From Desulfofustis glycolicus DSM 9705 (GTDB lineage: Bacteria > Desulfobacterota > Desulfobulbia > Desulfobulbales > Desulfocapsaceae): DNA of 64,000 nt. Under the pieces are notes generated by a model that worked only from the letters and a program-made list of their open reading frames with translations, had not been told where the DNA came from and ran no database searches. Location of the stretch: contig NZ_FQXS01000007.1 in the NCBI RefSeq assembly GCF_900130015.1, forward strand, positions 62,001-126,000. Reading direction: 5' to 3'. This document shows positions 34,386 through 44,204 of this stretch, in pieces; position 1 is the first letter of the stretch; the number at the start of each line of letters is the position of its first letter. Position numbers and translations under genes: made by a program.

Positions 34386-37204
34386 TGGAAAAGAGCCGCG
34401 AAGAATTGCAGCAGGAAATCAATATGCTCCGCCAGGAGATCCGTGTGGCCAGGGAGGCGGCGCAGACCACCGCCGACTTCGTGGTTCGCCAGTTCGAGCA
34501 GACGGAGCGGATGCTGCACCGTTTCCAGGTCGCCAATGCCGAGCGCCAGGCCGTTCTCGACGCCGCCACCCAATTGTCGATCGTCGCTACCGATCTGGAC
34601 GGCACCATCCGGTTGTTCAGTAAGGGCGCCGCTACCCTGCTCGGCTATCGGCCGACGGAGATGATCGGCGAGCGAACCATTCTCTCCCTGCACCTGCCCG
34701 AAGAACTGCAACGCTATGGTGAAAAGATCAGCGGTGTAGGCGGGTCTGTGCTGCGGGGCATGGAGGTCTTCGACCAGATCGTCAAACAGAAGCAGAGCCG
34801 GGCTCGGGAGTGGGTCTACTTGCGCAAGGACGGCACTCATCTGCCGGTGAGCCTGTCGGTAACTCAGCTGCTCAATCCGGACGGCCGGGTGGCCGGTTAC
34901 CTGTTTGCGGCGATGGATATGACCCTGCAGAAAGAGATGGAGGGAGCATTGATCGAGGCCAAGGAAGCGGCGGAGTCGGCCAATGCCTCCAAGGGCGATT
35001 TCCTCGCCAGGATGAGCCACGAGATCCGCACACCGATGAACGGCATCATCGGCATGGCTTCCTTGCTGGAGAAGACAGCGCTCGAATCAAAACAGCGTAA
35101 CTACGTTGAAAAACTGATCGGCTCGGCCAACACCCTGCTCCATCTGATCAACGATATCCTCGATTTTTCCAAGATTGATGCCGGCCGGCTGCATCTGGAA
35201 AAAGTGGTTTTCAATCTCGAAGACATTCTCGGCAACGTCGCCAATGTCGTCGGTATGCAGGCCGAGAAGAAAGGGCTGGAATTTCTCTTTCGCGTCGATC
35301 CGCAGGTGCCCCATCAATTGATCGGCGACCCGCTGCGCCTTGGCCAGATCCTAATGAATCTGGCCGGTAATGCGGTGAAATTCACCGAGCACGGAGAAAT
35401 CGTCATATCCGTCGGGGTCGAACGGCGCCAGGGCAACGACTTGGGGATTCGTTTCTCGGTGAAAGACAGCGGCATCGGCCTGGCCATGGAACAGATCGGC
35501 TCCCTGTTTTCCGCCTTCAGCCAGGCCGACGATTCCATCACTCGCAGATATGGCGGCACCGGTCTGGGACTGGCCATCTGCAAGCAATTGACCGAGCTAA
35601 TGGGCGGTACGATCCGGGTCGAGAGCGAGCCGGGCAAGGGCGCCGAGTTTATCTTTACCGCCCGCTTGCAGTGCCCGGAGCGGCAATCGCTGGCCCGGCC
35701 GAAACTGCTCGAGCAATTGGGCGGTTTGCGGGCGCTTGTCGTCGACGACAATTCGATCGCGCGCGACGTGCTCGCCTCGATGCTGCGTTCCCTGAGAATC
35801 GAGGTCGACACCGCGGTCGACGGGGAATCGGCCATAGCCCTGCTCGAAGAGCAGACCCGGGCGGGGCAATCCTATGACGTGATCCTGCTCGATTGGATAA
35901 TGCCCGGCATCGACGGGATCGAAACAGCCCGACGGATCAAGGCCAACGCCGAAATCGCCCGTATCCCGGCTATGCTGATGGTTACCGCCAACGCCCGCGA
36001 GGATGCCTATGTCGAAGCCAAGAATGCCGGTCTCGACGCGTTTTTGCTCAAGCCGGTCTATGCCTCGATCATGCACGATACCCTGCTCGATATCATAGGG
36101 GTGGAAACCGATTCCGAAGTTAGCGGAGGTACGGAACGAAATCAGCAGGTCGACCTGGGCGACATCAGCGGGGCCCGCATCCTGCTGGTTGACGACAATA
36201 TTATCAACCAGGAGGTTGCCGCCGAATTCCTGCGCAACGTCAGCATGGCGGTAACAATCGCCGGCAACGGCCGTCAGGCCCTGCAGGCGCTGGAAGAACA
36301 ATCTTTCGACCTAGTCCTCATGGATATCCAGATGCCGGAGATGGACGGCCTCGAAGCGACCCGGCGGATCCGTCGTAAACCGCTCCACCGCGACCTGCCG
36401 ATCATCGCGATGACCGCCCACGCGATGACCGGTGATCGCGACAAAAGCTTGGCAGCGGGCATGAATGACCATATCACCAAGCCAATCGACCAGAAAATTC
36501 TCTACCAGGCGCTCAAGCAGTGGATTCGGCCCACAAACGGCACAATGGCAGCCGGTCGGGAGGAGCCGGTGGCGGAGTCGGCCGATGGCTGCGTCCTGCC
36601 GGAACTTCCGGGGATCGACAGCGAGCAGGCGATCCGGATACTCAACGGCAGTACGTCCCTGTTTCGCAAGATGCTTTATGAGTTCAAGCATGAATATGCA
36701 TTGCTGCCGACTCGCCTGAGAGAGTTGTCCGAGACCGGACAATGGGAGCAGATAGCTGTCTACGCCCACACCGTTAAGGGGATTGCCGGCTATATCGGGG
36801 CCCCGGACCTGGGAGCGACGGCCCGGGAATTGGAAGAGCTGTTAAAGGAGCAGCGCCGCGACGAGGCCGGTGGTCTGCTGCCGGTCTTTATCGATGCGCT
36901 CGATTCCGTGCTGTCAGCTCTGTCGGCGCTGCCGCCGCTGGAACCGAAAACGGCTGACGGGGACCGGCCGGAGGATCTCGACATCGACCGGAAACTGGAG
37001 ATTCTGCACGAGTTGGTCGGCCAGTTGGAACGGGGAGAAGCGGCGGCCGAACAGATTTTCGACGATATCAAGGGGCTACTTTCCGGGGCTGGGGTCGACG
37101 AATTACTTGGCACGATTGGTGCTGCGATTGATGATATAGAATACGATGATGCGGCTGCTTTGACCCGTGAATTGCTGCAGCATATGGAACACCGGACGGA
37201 CTGA
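34385..37204 (+). CDS. BarA-like hybrid histidine kinase: PAS-HisKA-HATPase-REC-REC-Hpt
   Basis: A 939-residue soluble kinase without membrane helices. A coiled coil (1-50) leads to a PAS domain (about 55-180), HisKA with His212 in [15 protein letters not shown], HATPase ([19 protein letters not shown]), REC1 from about 450 (Asp in [12 protein letters not shown]), REC2 from about 597 (Asp in [12 protein letters not shown]), and an Hpt domain with His near 794 in [11 protein letters not shown]. The lack of a membrane sensor and translation coupling to the hydrogenase protease imply that the cytoplasmic hydrogenase is its input partner. The PAS domain is the likely docking site, as in HoxJ-type kinases. 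The diguanylate cyclase encoded next is the likely receiver of its phosphate. Confidence 0.92.
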   Translation: MEKSREELQQEINMLRQEIRVAREAAQTTADFVVRQFEQTERMLHRFQVANAERQAVLDAATQLSIVATDLDGTIRLFSKGAATLLGYRPTEMIGERTILSLHLPEELQRYGEKISGVGGSVLRGMEVFDQIVKQKQSRAREWVYLRKDGTHLPVSLSVTQLLNPDGRVAGYLFAAMDMTLQKEMEGALIEAKEAAESANASKGDFLARMSHEIRTPMNGIIGMASLLEKTALESKQRNYVEKLIGSANTLLHLINDILDFSKIDAGRLHLEKVVFNLEDILGNVANVVGMQAEKKGLEFLFRVDPQVPHQLIGDPLRLGQILMNLAGNAVKFTEHGEIVISVGVERRQGNDLGIRFSVKDSGIGLAMEQIGSLFSAFSQADDSITRRYGGTGLGLAICKQLTELMGGTIRVESEPGKGAEFIFTARLQCPERQSLARPKLLEQLGGLRALVVDDNSIARDVLASMLRSLRIEVDTAVDGESAIALLEEQTRAGQSYDVILLDWIMPGIDGIETARRIKANAEIARIPAMLMVTANAREDAYVEAKNAGLDAFLLKPVYASIMHDTLLDIIGVETDSEVSGGTERNQQVDLGDISGARILLVDDNIINQEVAAEFLRNVSMAVTIAGNGRQALQALEEQSFDLVLMDIQMPEMDGLEATRRIRRKPLHRDLPIIAMTAHAMTGDRDKSLAAGMNDHITKPIDQKILYQALKQWIRPTNGTMAAGREEPVAESADGCVLPELPGIDSEQAIRILNGSTSLFRKMLYEFKHEYALLPTRLRELSETGQWEQIAVYAHTVKGIAGYIGAPDLGATARELEELLKEQRRDEAGGLLPVFIDALDSVLSALSALPPLEPKTADGDRPEDLDIDRKLEILHELVGQLERGEAAAEQIFDDIKGLLSGAGVDELLGTIGAAIDDIEYDDAAALTRELLQHMEHRTD

Positions 37205-37208
37205 CAAG

Positions 37209-38150
37209 ATGATATTCGATAACCCGCGTATTTTGATCGTCGATGATGAGAAAATGAACCTCAAGGTCCTCGCCGACCTGCTCAAGGATGAGTATGTCCC
37301 GGTGCTGGCCCGCAACGGCGACCAGGCGATTCAGCATGCGCTCAGCGAGACGCCGCCGGACCTGATCCTGCTCGATGTGATCATGCCGCAGATGGGTGGA
37401 TACGAGGTTATCAAGTATCTGAAAAACAACGATAAGACCAAGAATATCCCGGTGATTTTCGTTACCGCGCTCAGCTCTATCGAAGATGAGGAATTCGGAT
37501 TGCGGCTCGGCGCCGTCGATTATATCACCAAACCGTTTTCCCCGCCGATCGTCAAAATCCGCATTCGCAACCATCTGCGCATTATCCACCAGTACAAACT
37601 GCTCGATCAGCTGGCGCATCTCGACGGGTTGACCGAGATCTGCAACCGACGGCGCTTTGAAGAAGAATTCAAAAAAGAATGGGAGCGTTCGCTGCGGAGC
37701 GGCAGTCCGTTCTCGCTGGCAATGATTGATGTCGACTATTTCAAGCAGTACAACGATCACTACGGCCATGCGATGGGGGATCTTGCCCTGCAACGGATTG
37801 CCAAGGCCCTCTCCGACGTGCTGCGCCGGCCGGCCGACTTCATTGCCCGGTATGGCGGTGAAGAGTTCGTGATGCTGATGCCGGAGACCGATCATGAAGG
37901 AGCGATGCAGGTGGCCCGGTACTCACTGAAAAAGATTGCCGACCTGAATATCGTCCATCACCATTCCCGGGCGGCCGATTACGTGACGGTCAGTATCGGC
38001 CTGTCCACCATCCACCCGGCCATTGCTTCTTCTCATAAGACCTTTCTGGCCACCGCCGACCAGAACCTTTATCGGGCCAAGGAGGGAGGCCGCAATCGGG
38101 TGGTCGGCAGCGTTATCAGAGGGGAGACCGTGCTGCCGCTATCGGCGTAA
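37209..38150 (+). CDS. response regulator with GGDEF diguanylate cyclase output
   Basis: A 313-residue REC-GGDEF protein. The receiver (1-125) has VDDEKMN, phosphoacceptor Asp in LILLDVIMPQMGG and Lys in YITKPFSPP. The GGDEF domain (about 140-300) has the active motif GGEEF near residue 215. An RPAD inhibitory I-site lies exactly five residues before it, so product feedback is expected. It begins four bases after the hybrid kinase gene and ends the hydrogenase operon. It should make c-di-GMP when phosphorylated, which would turn the H2 signal into a second-messenger output. Confidence 0.93.
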   Translation: MIFDNPRILIVDDEKMNLKVLADLLKDEYVPVLARNGDQAIQHALSETPPDLILLDVIMPQMGGYEVIKYLKNNDKTKNIPVIFVTALSSIEDEEFGLRLGAVDYITKPFSPPIVKIRIRNHLRIIHQYKLLDQLAHLDGLTEICNRRRFEEEFKKEWERSLRSGSPFSLAMIDVDYFKQYNDHYGHAMGDLALQRIAKALSDVLRRPADFIARYGGEEFVMLMPETDHEGAMQVARYSLKKIADLNIVHHHSRAADYVTVSIGLSTIHPAIASSHKTFLATADQNLYRAKEGGRNRVVGSVIRGETVLPLSA

Positions 38151-38398
38151 CAGAACCAGGGGACTGAGAAGAGGGATCTTTCCTCCCTCTCTCCCATCCA
38201 TCCATCTCAGGCAATCCCGGAAGATTTTCGGGGCTGTTTTTTCAATGCCCGGCGGTAGCTTGCACCGAGATGACAACGGCTGCTGCAGAACAGTTCAACC
38301 CCCGCTGGCCGTTTATTCAGGGGAATATCGCTGTTGCGCTGGTGCGACCCTTGTCGAAGAATTTTTGTCGGCTGTGTTTGCTTTGCAGGAAAAATTCG

Positions 38399-39286
38399 TT
38401 ACAGCGCCCCTATGGCGCGTAGTGCCCGACCCACTTCCTCTTTGCCCTGTTCGGACAACGGCGTCTGCGGTTCCAGCGGATCGCCGACCGGATAGCCCTG
38501 CAATTGCAATCCTCCCTTGATGCAGGCGGCCAGATTGTAGCGGGCAAAGGCCTGGTTCAAGCCCCATAGCCGTCGTTGCCGCTCCATGGCGGTTTGCCAG
38601 TCACCGCTGCGGCACAATTCGTACAACTCCACACTTTGCGCCGGTGCCAGGCAGGCCGGCCCGGCCATCCAGCCGACTCCGCCGATCATCATCACGCAGG
38701 CCGGGATATGTGATGAGGCGGCAAAGACCTGCATCCGTCCCTCAACCCGATTGATAATCGACAGCAACCGGCCGGTATTGAACGAGGCATCTTTGATGTA
38801 ACCGATATTGGCAACGTGACTGAGTCGTTCAATGGTCGGCAGACTTAGATCGGAACGCTGGAAGTTGGGGTTGGTGTAGAGTACGACGGGCAGCGAAACG
38901 CTATCGGCAATCGCTTTGAAATAGTGGTAGACCCCATCTTCAGAGATTGGGAAATAGGCCTCGAGGATGGCCAGTATACCGTCGCAGCCGAGATTTTCAA
39001 ATTCGCGTGCCTGCCGGGTTGCATCGTCGATGGTAGTCGAGGCGACGCCGGCGATTACCGGCACTCGGCCCGCTGCGGCGGCGATTACGACCTCGACGAT
39101 GCGCCGGCGCTGTGTCCAGGACAGGTAAGCGAATTCGCCGGTCGAGCCGAGCGGTGTCAGCCCATGGACGCCGGCCTTGATGAGATCATCACAGAGCCGT
39201 GTCAGCACGTCTTCGATGATGTCGCCGGCAGGGGTGATCGGTGAAACGATATAGGGAAAGACGCCGTGGAAATGGTCGGTGGACAT
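38399..39286 (-). CDS. dihydrodipicolinate synthase/N-acetylneuraminate lyase family aldolase
   Basis: A 295-residue class I aldolase. The Schiff-base Lys is in [10 protein letters not shown] near residue 165, the helper Tyr is in VVLYTNPNF near residue 138, and the N-terminal [13 protein letters not shown] loop (about 40-52) matches the family substrate-binding motif. Such paralogs in operon isolation often act on sugar acids or hydroxyproline-derived keto acids rather than in lysine synthesis. There is no dapB or other lysine gene nearby. The substrate is unresolved. Confidence 0.87.
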   Translation of the reverse strand: MSTDHFHGVFPYIVSPITPAGDIIEDVLTRLCDDLIKAGVHGLTPLGSTGEFAYLSWTQRRRIVEVVIAAAAGRVPVIAGVASTTIDDATRQAREFENLGCDGILAILEAYFPISEDGVYHYFKAIADSVSLPVVLYTNPNFQRSDLSLPTIERLSHVANIGYIKDASFNTGRLLSIINRVEGRMQVFAASSHIPACVMMIGGVGWMAGPACLAPAQSVELYELCRSGDWQTAMERQRRLWGLNQAFARYNLAACIKGGLQLQGYPVGDPLEPQTPLSEQGKEEVGRALRAIGAL

Positions 39287-39441
39287 GGAGACTCCTGGTT
39301 TGATTGTGGGTGTGCGCCGGGGTAAGCAGATAGCGTGCCGGTCCTGCAGTGTCCGATATGCATCGCGTCAAGTAAGTATACCGCGCCGGGAGCGCACGGG
39401 CAAGACGGCGCTCACCGGCGGGGGTGAACGGTCGGTGTTTT

Positions 39442-39903
39442 TCAGGGACGATCCGGCGGGAGTTTGATGCGGTGGATGTTCTTGACGGATCGGCGTTCAA
39501 TGACGGTCTTGATTCCTGATGCGGAGGTCAGGACGATTCGGTCGGGATGGATGGTCAACTCAGTTGACTCGAGGTCACCGCCCGAATAAAGCTCGACAAT
39601 GTAATAAAAACGATCGGCGGCAGCGGGATGGAGTGCGTTTTCCCGTTCATCCCGGCGCGCGGCCTCAAGCTTCTGCCGGGCGCGGGCGATCATCTCCGGT
39701 GTGGCGACGATATCCCGCGGCCCCCCCGTGCTTGATTGTCCGGAATCCGTTTCCTGCTGCTCGGTGAACGGTAGCTTCCCTGAAGACTCGATAATACGGT
39801 GATAATCGATGTCGGTCAGGACGATACCGGCAATGACGGCAAAAAAGAGTACCGGTTTGATCGGGATGCCGAAAACGGTGACGGGTTGGGCTGGTTTTGT
39901 CAT
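39442..39903 (-). CDS. small single-pass membrane protein of unknown function
   Basis: A 153-residue protein. One helix (IPIKPVLFFAVIAGIVLTDI, about 12-31) precedes a charged region and a C-terminal domain with FYYIVELYSGGDLESTELTI and ERRSVKNIHRIKLPP. The C-terminal part looks like a small beta domain. Start 39903 is used because upstream extension to 40248 is antisense to pgl and has non-coding character. No known family is recognised. Confidence 0.6.
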   Translation of the reverse strand: MTKPAQPVTVFGIPIKPVLFFAVIAGIVLTDIDYHRIIESSGKLPFTEQQETDSGQSSTGGPRDIVATPEMIARARQKLEAARRDERENALHPAAADRFYYIVELYSGGDLESTELTIHPDRIVLTSASGIKTVIERRSVKNIHRIKLPPDRP

Positions 39904-40011
39904 GAGGTGGCGGTGGTAGCCGGAGTCGCTCGACAGTCGGTTGTCTTTTGTACGTTCTTCTGCTATACGATGATACATACGAGTTGCGAAAAAATCCACC
40001 GGGAAGGCACA

Positions 40012-40692
40012 ATGATTATCAGGGCACAACGGGCGGAAGTTCGGCAAAAAGCATCCTGGCTGGTTGCCGAGGCGCTCCGCCAGGCCATCGGTGCCCGCGA
40101 TCTGGCGGTGCTTGGTGTCGTAGGCGGTTCCAGCGTCGGGCCGGTTCTCGCGCAACTCGGCCGGGAGTTGGTAGACTGGAAACGAGTGCATCTGTTCATG
40201 GTCGATGAACGATTGGTGCCGCTCGATCACCCGGACAGCAACTTTCAACTCGTTTCATCTTTTGTACAGCCGTATTTCCCGCCGGACAACCTGCACCCCT
40301 TTCGCTATGACCCGGAAGACGGCCCGGCCGCGCTAGAGCGCTACCACCAGTTGCTCACGGATTTCGGTGGCTGTTTCGATGTGTCGCTGCTGTCGGCCGG
40401 GGCTGATGGGCATATCGCCTCGCTGTTTCCCAACCACGAGACGATTCGCAGCACTGCACCGTTTTTTCTGCTGACCGGGACAGCCCCGAAACCGCCGCCT
40501 GGTCGGATGAGCGCTTCACCACGGTTGATTGGTGCTTCGGGCACCGCCGTACTACTCTTTGTCGGGCACGAAAAACGGGCGGCGTTTCACGACTACCTCA
40601 ATGAAGAAGGCCCCATAGAGCAGTGTCCGGCACGATTGATCAAAGGGGTGCAGGAACATTTTGTCCTGACCGATTGTGGAGATGAACTATGA
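40012..40692 (+). CDS. pgl: 6-phosphogluconolactonase
   Basis: A 226-residue enzyme hydrolysing 6-phosphogluconolactone in the oxidative pentose phosphate pathway. It matches the Pgl/DevB and NagB-like fold: VVGGSSVGPVL near residue 38, VHLFMVDERLVPLDHPDSN near 60-78, and LLSAGADGHIASLFPNH near 125. GGGAAGG precedes the ATG at 40012; a longer frame from 39799 was rejected as it runs antisense over the neighbouring gene. It overlaps zwf by four bases (ATGA), so the two steps of the pathway are coupled. Confidence 0.93.
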   Translation: MIIRAQRAEVRQKASWLVAEALRQAIGARDLAVLGVVGGSSVGPVLAQLGRELVDWKRVHLFMVDERLVPLDHPDSNFQLVSSFVQPYFPPDNLHPFRYDPEDGPAALERYHQLLTDFGGCFDVSLLSAGADGHIASLFPNHETIRSTAPFFLLTGTAPKPPPGRMSASPRLIGASGTAVLLFVGHEKRAAFHDYLNEEGPIEQCPARLIKGVQEHFVLTDCGDEL

Positions 40693-42200
40693 CGAAGCCG
40701 GAACCACAGATGATCGTTATCTTCGGAGCTACCGGAGACCTGGCCAGGAGGAAGCTACTGCCGGGCTTGCTGCGATTGCTCAGGCGTGGCGAGGTGACCG
40801 ATGGCATGCCGATTGTCTGCCTCGGCCGCCGAGATATCTTGCCGTCCGATTTTCTTGAGAGACTGCAGGTTGAGCGGTTTCTGCCGGGTGACGAGCCGGA
40901 ACTGATTGAGCGTTTCTCACGGCTGCTCCACTATCGGCAGTTCGATCTGCAGACCGGAACGGCCGAGCAGTTGACCGAGGTGCTGCAGGCGGTTGCGCGA
41001 GATTACCGGTGCGGCGGCAATAAACTCTTTTATCTGGCCCTGCCGACCGGCGCCTTTGGTGCCGTTGCCGACTTGATCAAACCGCTGGTAAGCGGAGACG
41101 GCTGGCTGCGGGTGGTTTTTGAAAAACCGTTCGGTGCAGATCTCGATTCGGCCAAGCGCTTGAATGATTCGATTTCCGCGGTGCTGCGTGAGGAGGATAT
41201 CTTTCGCGTCGATCACTATCTGGGCAAGGAGTTGGTACAGAACATTCTCTTCCTGCGGTTTGCCAATGAGATTTTTTGCTGTGCCTGGAACCGGGATGCC
41301 ATCGACAACGTGCAGATTACCGTCAGCGAAACCCTCGGGGTGGAAGAACGGGCCGGTTACTATGATCACAGCGGGGCAATCCGTGACATGCTGCAAAACC
41401 ACCTGTTGCAATTACTCTCGTTTACCGCCATGGAACCGCCGACCAGCAATGATCCCGACGCGATCCGCGACGAGGCCGCCCGCGTCGTCGAACATCTTCG
41501 CCCACCTGAGACTGCGGACGTAGTTCTCGGCCAATACGGTGCCGGACGGATCGGTGATCGGGACATCCGCGCCTATCGCGACGAGGACGGTGTGGCGCCG
41601 GAGTCCGTTACCGAGACGTATGTGGCCCTGCGTACCTTCGTCGATACACCGCGCTGGCAGGGGGTGCCGTTCTATCTGCGCACCGGCAAGCGGCTCGCCC
41701 ACCGCTATGCGGAGATCAGGATCGTTTATAAACAGCACCGCTGCGATGGTCTGGATACGCCTGGCCGGGCGAATATGATCGTCATCAGGATTCAGCCGGA
41801 TGAGGGTATTGCCCTGGCGTTTAATGTACGAAAACCGGGATCGGACAACGAGGCGGAATCGGTATTGATGGATTTTTGCCACCATTGTCACTTTGGTCCC
41901 AATACGCCGGAAGCCTACGAGGCGATCATGGCCAGTGCCATGCGTGGAGATACGCTGCTTTTCACCCGTTGGGACTGGTTGCGGGCCAGTTGGCGGTTTA
42001 TCGACCGCCTCAGAGCGGTGGCCCCGCCGGTGGTCGCCTACCAGCCCGGCTCCACCGGACCTGCCGAGGGTGAGCGCCTTCCGGAGGCTGATCAACGAGC
42101 CTGGGTGGAGACAACTCCCGCTACCCGCCGGGTCAGCGTCGATCCGTCAGCTGTCCGACCGACTATCTTGTCCATGCAGGCGAATCGGGAACGAGGGTAA
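40689..42200 (+). CDS. zwf: glucose-6-phosphate 1-dehydrogenase
   Basis: A 503-residue NADP-linked dehydrogenase. The Rossmann motif is IVIFGATGDLARRKL at the N-terminus and the active-site signature is FRVDHYLGKELVQN near residue 175. VVFEKPFGADL and LRTGKRL are further family motifs. It oxidises glucose-6-phosphate to 6-phosphogluconolactone, the substrate of the upstream lactonase. No 6-phosphogluconate dehydrogenase or Entner-Doudoroff gene is present in the window. Confidence 0.95.
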   Translation: MTKPEPQMIVIFGATGDLARRKLLPGLLRLLRRGEVTDGMPIVCLGRRDILPSDFLERLQVERFLPGDEPELIERFSRLLHYRQFDLQTGTAEQLTEVLQAVARDYRCGGNKLFYLALPTGAFGAVADLIKPLVSGDGWLRVVFEKPFGADLDSAKRLNDSISAVLREEDIFRVDHYLGKELVQNILFLRFANEIFCCAWNRDAIDNVQITVSETLGVEERAGYYDHSGAIRDMLQNHLLQLLSFTAMEPPTSNDPDAIRDEAARVVEHLRPPETADVVLGQYGAGRIGDRDIRAYRDEDGVAPESVTETYVALRTFVDTPRWQGVPFYLRTGKRLAHRYAEIRIVYKQHRCDGLDTPGRANMIVIRIQPDEGIALAFNVRKPGSDNEAESVLMDFCHHCHFGPNTPEAYEAIMASAMRGDTLLFTRWDWLRASWRFIDRLRAVAPPVVAYQPGSTGPAEGERLPEADQRAWVETTPATRRVSVDPSAVRPTILSMQANRERG

Positions 42201-42646
42201 ACGAAAGAGCGTTGACACACATGTAGTACCAGGGTAGTTTTGGCAGGTGGCACTTTGACAATCAATTAATTAATTAATGGCCACAAGAGGAGTGCGTGCT
42301 GATACATTGTGGTATTTGTAACTACGCCAATTTTGGTGCATATGTTGTTTATTGCGGTTGCTTTTACCGTGTCGATCTGTCACTATGCACAGGCGTTTTT
42401 TTTAGGTCAGTGGTATGGAATAACCGGAGCCTGCCGAACGATCAATCGCTGGTCGGTACGGGTCGTCAGCGGGACCGGATGCGGCCGAGAATTGCATGAT
42501 CGCGGTGATCGTCGGAGCAGCAGTGTCGGCCCGGTGTTACCGCGAGGTACCGACCGGGTGGAATAAGCGGCGTGTGTCTGTCGGGATGCACCGAGGGCCG
42601 GCCCGCCCATCGGGCGATTTGGTTGGAACCATTACGAGAGTTGAAG
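42201..42646. other. 446-base region upstream of the redox module
   Basis: It contains an AATT-rich tract (about 42262-42278) just after a TTGACA at 42256, which may form a promoter, and an AGAGGAG sequence at 42286-42292. Plus-strand frames beginning at 42296 and 42309 encode short peptides, one with a hydrophobic stretch (MLFIAVAFTVSICHY), but both become Arg-rich and show no family resemblance. They are not called as genes. No riboswitch was recognised. Confidence 0.4.
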
Positions 42647-43399
42647 ATGAAAATAAACGAACTGGCAACCCTGAAAGCGGAATCACCTGATACCCTCCCA
42701 TCTGCAGAGCGACGGAACTTTCTGAAAATCGGCCTGGCCGTGACCGGGGTTTATCTCGGTGGTACCGTTCTGTCTCTGACGTCGGTCGTCGATGCCCTGG
42801 CGGAAGGTCCGGTGCCTAGTTCCGGTAAGTACCCCTACAGTCCTCATTACACCATGGTACTTCGTGAGCACCTCTGCATCGACTGCGAGCTCTGCAAGGA
42901 GGCATGCGTCAAGACCAACAATGTACCGTCTTACGGGTATCGGACCACCATTCTCGAGCGACGGCGTGACATTGTCGGCGGTGAAAAGGAAACCATTTTC
43001 ATGCCGGTACTCTGCAACCAGTGCAACCGGCCGCCCTGCGTCCGTGTCTGCCCGACCACGGCAACTTGGAAAGACGAAAAGACTGGCATCGTGGTGATGA
43101 AGAACAGCCGGTGTATCGGCTGTAAAACCTGCATGGCCGCCTGTCCCTATAATGCCCGCTACTTCAACGAGGAGACGCGGGCCGTCGACAAATGCGATTT
43201 TTGCTGGGAAAGTCGTCTCTCCAAAGGAGAAACCACCCCGGCCTGTGTTGAGGCGTGCCCCGCCGATGTTCGGGTCTTCGGTGATTTGGCTGATCACAAC
43301 AGCAGGGTCTTTCAGTTGCTCCATACACCCGGTTCGATCGTCTGGGTTCTTCGGCCGGAAACCGGTGCCATCCCGAATGTTTTTTACACCAATGCCTGA
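42647..43399 (+). CDS. Tat-exported 4x[4Fe-4S] ferredoxin subunit (DsrO/NrfC/HybA type)
   Basis: A 250-residue periplasmic iron-sulfur protein. The Tat signal is ERRNFLKIGLAVTG near residue 24. Sixteen cysteines occur in four blocks: CIDCELCKEAC, CNQCNRPPCVRVC, CIGCKTCMAAC, and CDFC with CVEAC, the standard four-cluster pattern. It would pass electrons between periplasmic carriers and an NrfD-type quinone-interacting membrane subunit. The next genes encode a hexaheme cytochrome, a small membrane protein and NrfD, so these probably form one complex. No molybdopterin catalytic subunit is present. Confidence 0.9.
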   Translation: MKINELATLKAESPDTLPSAERRNFLKIGLAVTGVYLGGTVLSLTSVVDALAEGPVPSSGKYPYSPHYTMVLREHLCIDCELCKEACVKTNNVPSYGYRTTILERRRDIVGGEKETIFMPVLCNQCNRPPCVRVCPTTATWKDEKTGIVVMKNSRCIGCKTCMAACPYNARYFNEETRAVDKCDFCWESRLSKGETTPACVEACPADVRVFGDLADHNSRVFQLLHTPGSIVWVLRPETGAIPNVFYTNA

Positions 43400-43477
43400 G
43401 GTGCGATGCTTTGTGGATGCAGACTCTAATACCACCAGGAATGCTCGTCTGAGTCGAGGAGCATGCGGGAGAGAAGA

Positions 43478-44155
43478 ATGAAAAAGATAGTTGCCATAGG
43501 ATTTGTCGGTGCCATTCTCTTCAGTTATCTGTTGATCTCCGCTGCGGATCAGCCAGCTGTAGAGCAGGAGCCCTACGACGAGGACGCTTACGGCCCGGAG
43601 GCGCTGATCGTCTGGAACGAGCCGGTCAAGGGTGTTTTTTTTAGTCATCAGCTGCATACCATGGAAATGGGGCTTGATTGTGAATCGTGCCATGATGATC
43701 TGTTCGAGATGGAAGCCGGTGCCGCTGAGGGGCAGGACGATTTTACGATGGCCGCCATGGGTGACGGCATGTACTGCGGCGCCTGTCATGACGGCAGCAT
43801 GGCGTTCGATGTGAACTCGCAATGTGCCTCCTGCCATCAGCAGCCGGAGGATGCCATCGTCTGGACCAAACCGGTTAAAGCCGTTATTTTCGAGCATAAG
43901 ACCCATTCGGAAGATATGGGACTTGACTGTGAGTCCTGTCACGACGACCTGTTCACGATGCAGGCCGGCGCCGCAGAGCAAGCCGATGATTTTGTCATGG
44001 CCTCCCTCTACGACGGGCTCTACTGCGGTGCATGTCACGACGGCAGTACCGCCTTTGCTTCTGATACCCGCTGTACCACCTGTCATATCGGGGTCAGAGG
44101 ATATGCCCGGTTGATGGGTGAAGCGGAGACCCCGGCTCACGGAGCTGAGCACTGA
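43478..44155 (+). CDS. hexaheme c-type cytochrome with internal duplication (c3/c7-like)
   Basis: A 225-residue exported cytochrome. A signal or anchor segment (IVAIGFVGAILFSYLLISA) is followed by two homologous tri-heme units at about 43-120 and 126-205. Each unit carries CESCH, CGACH and a third CxxCH (CASCH or CTTCH). Both also share VWxxPVKxVxF, LDCESCHDDLF and GxYCGACHDGSxAF. The arrangement arose by tandem duplication. Class III (c3/c7-type) bis-His hemes are expected, with His residues such as SHQLH and EHKTH as axial ligands. It follows the ferredoxin gene and would connect periplasmic electron donors to it. Confidence 0.9.
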   Translation: MKKIVAIGFVGAILFSYLLISAADQPAVEQEPYDEDAYGPEALIVWNEPVKGVFFSHQLHTMEMGLDCESCHDDLFEMEAGAAEGQDDFTMAAMGDGMYCGACHDGSMAFDVNSQCASCHQQPEDAIVWTKPVKAVIFEHKTHSEDMGLDCESCHDDLFTMQAGAAEQADDFVMASLYDGLYCGACHDGSTAFASDTRCTTCHIGVRGYARLMGEAETPAHGAEH

Positions 44156-44162
44156 TCCACCA

Positions 44163-44204
44163 GTAAACGAGTCCGCCGGTGTGCGATCCGGCGGACTCGT
44201 TTAC
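44163..44204 (+). terminator. strong 17-bp hairpin after the cytochrome gene
   Basis: GTAAACGAGTCCGCCGG (44163-44179) pairs perfectly with CCGGCGGACTCGTTTAC (44188-44204) around an 8-base loop. There is no U-tract, so it may stop or protect the ferredoxin-cytochrome message rather than act as a classical intrinsic terminator. It separates this pair from the promoter of the NrfD module. Confidence 0.55.

Noticed and set aside
42296-42566. Short frames with a hydrophobic segment ahead of the ferredoxin gene
   Set aside because: Weak starts, Arg-rich ends and no family resemblance; left as intergenic.
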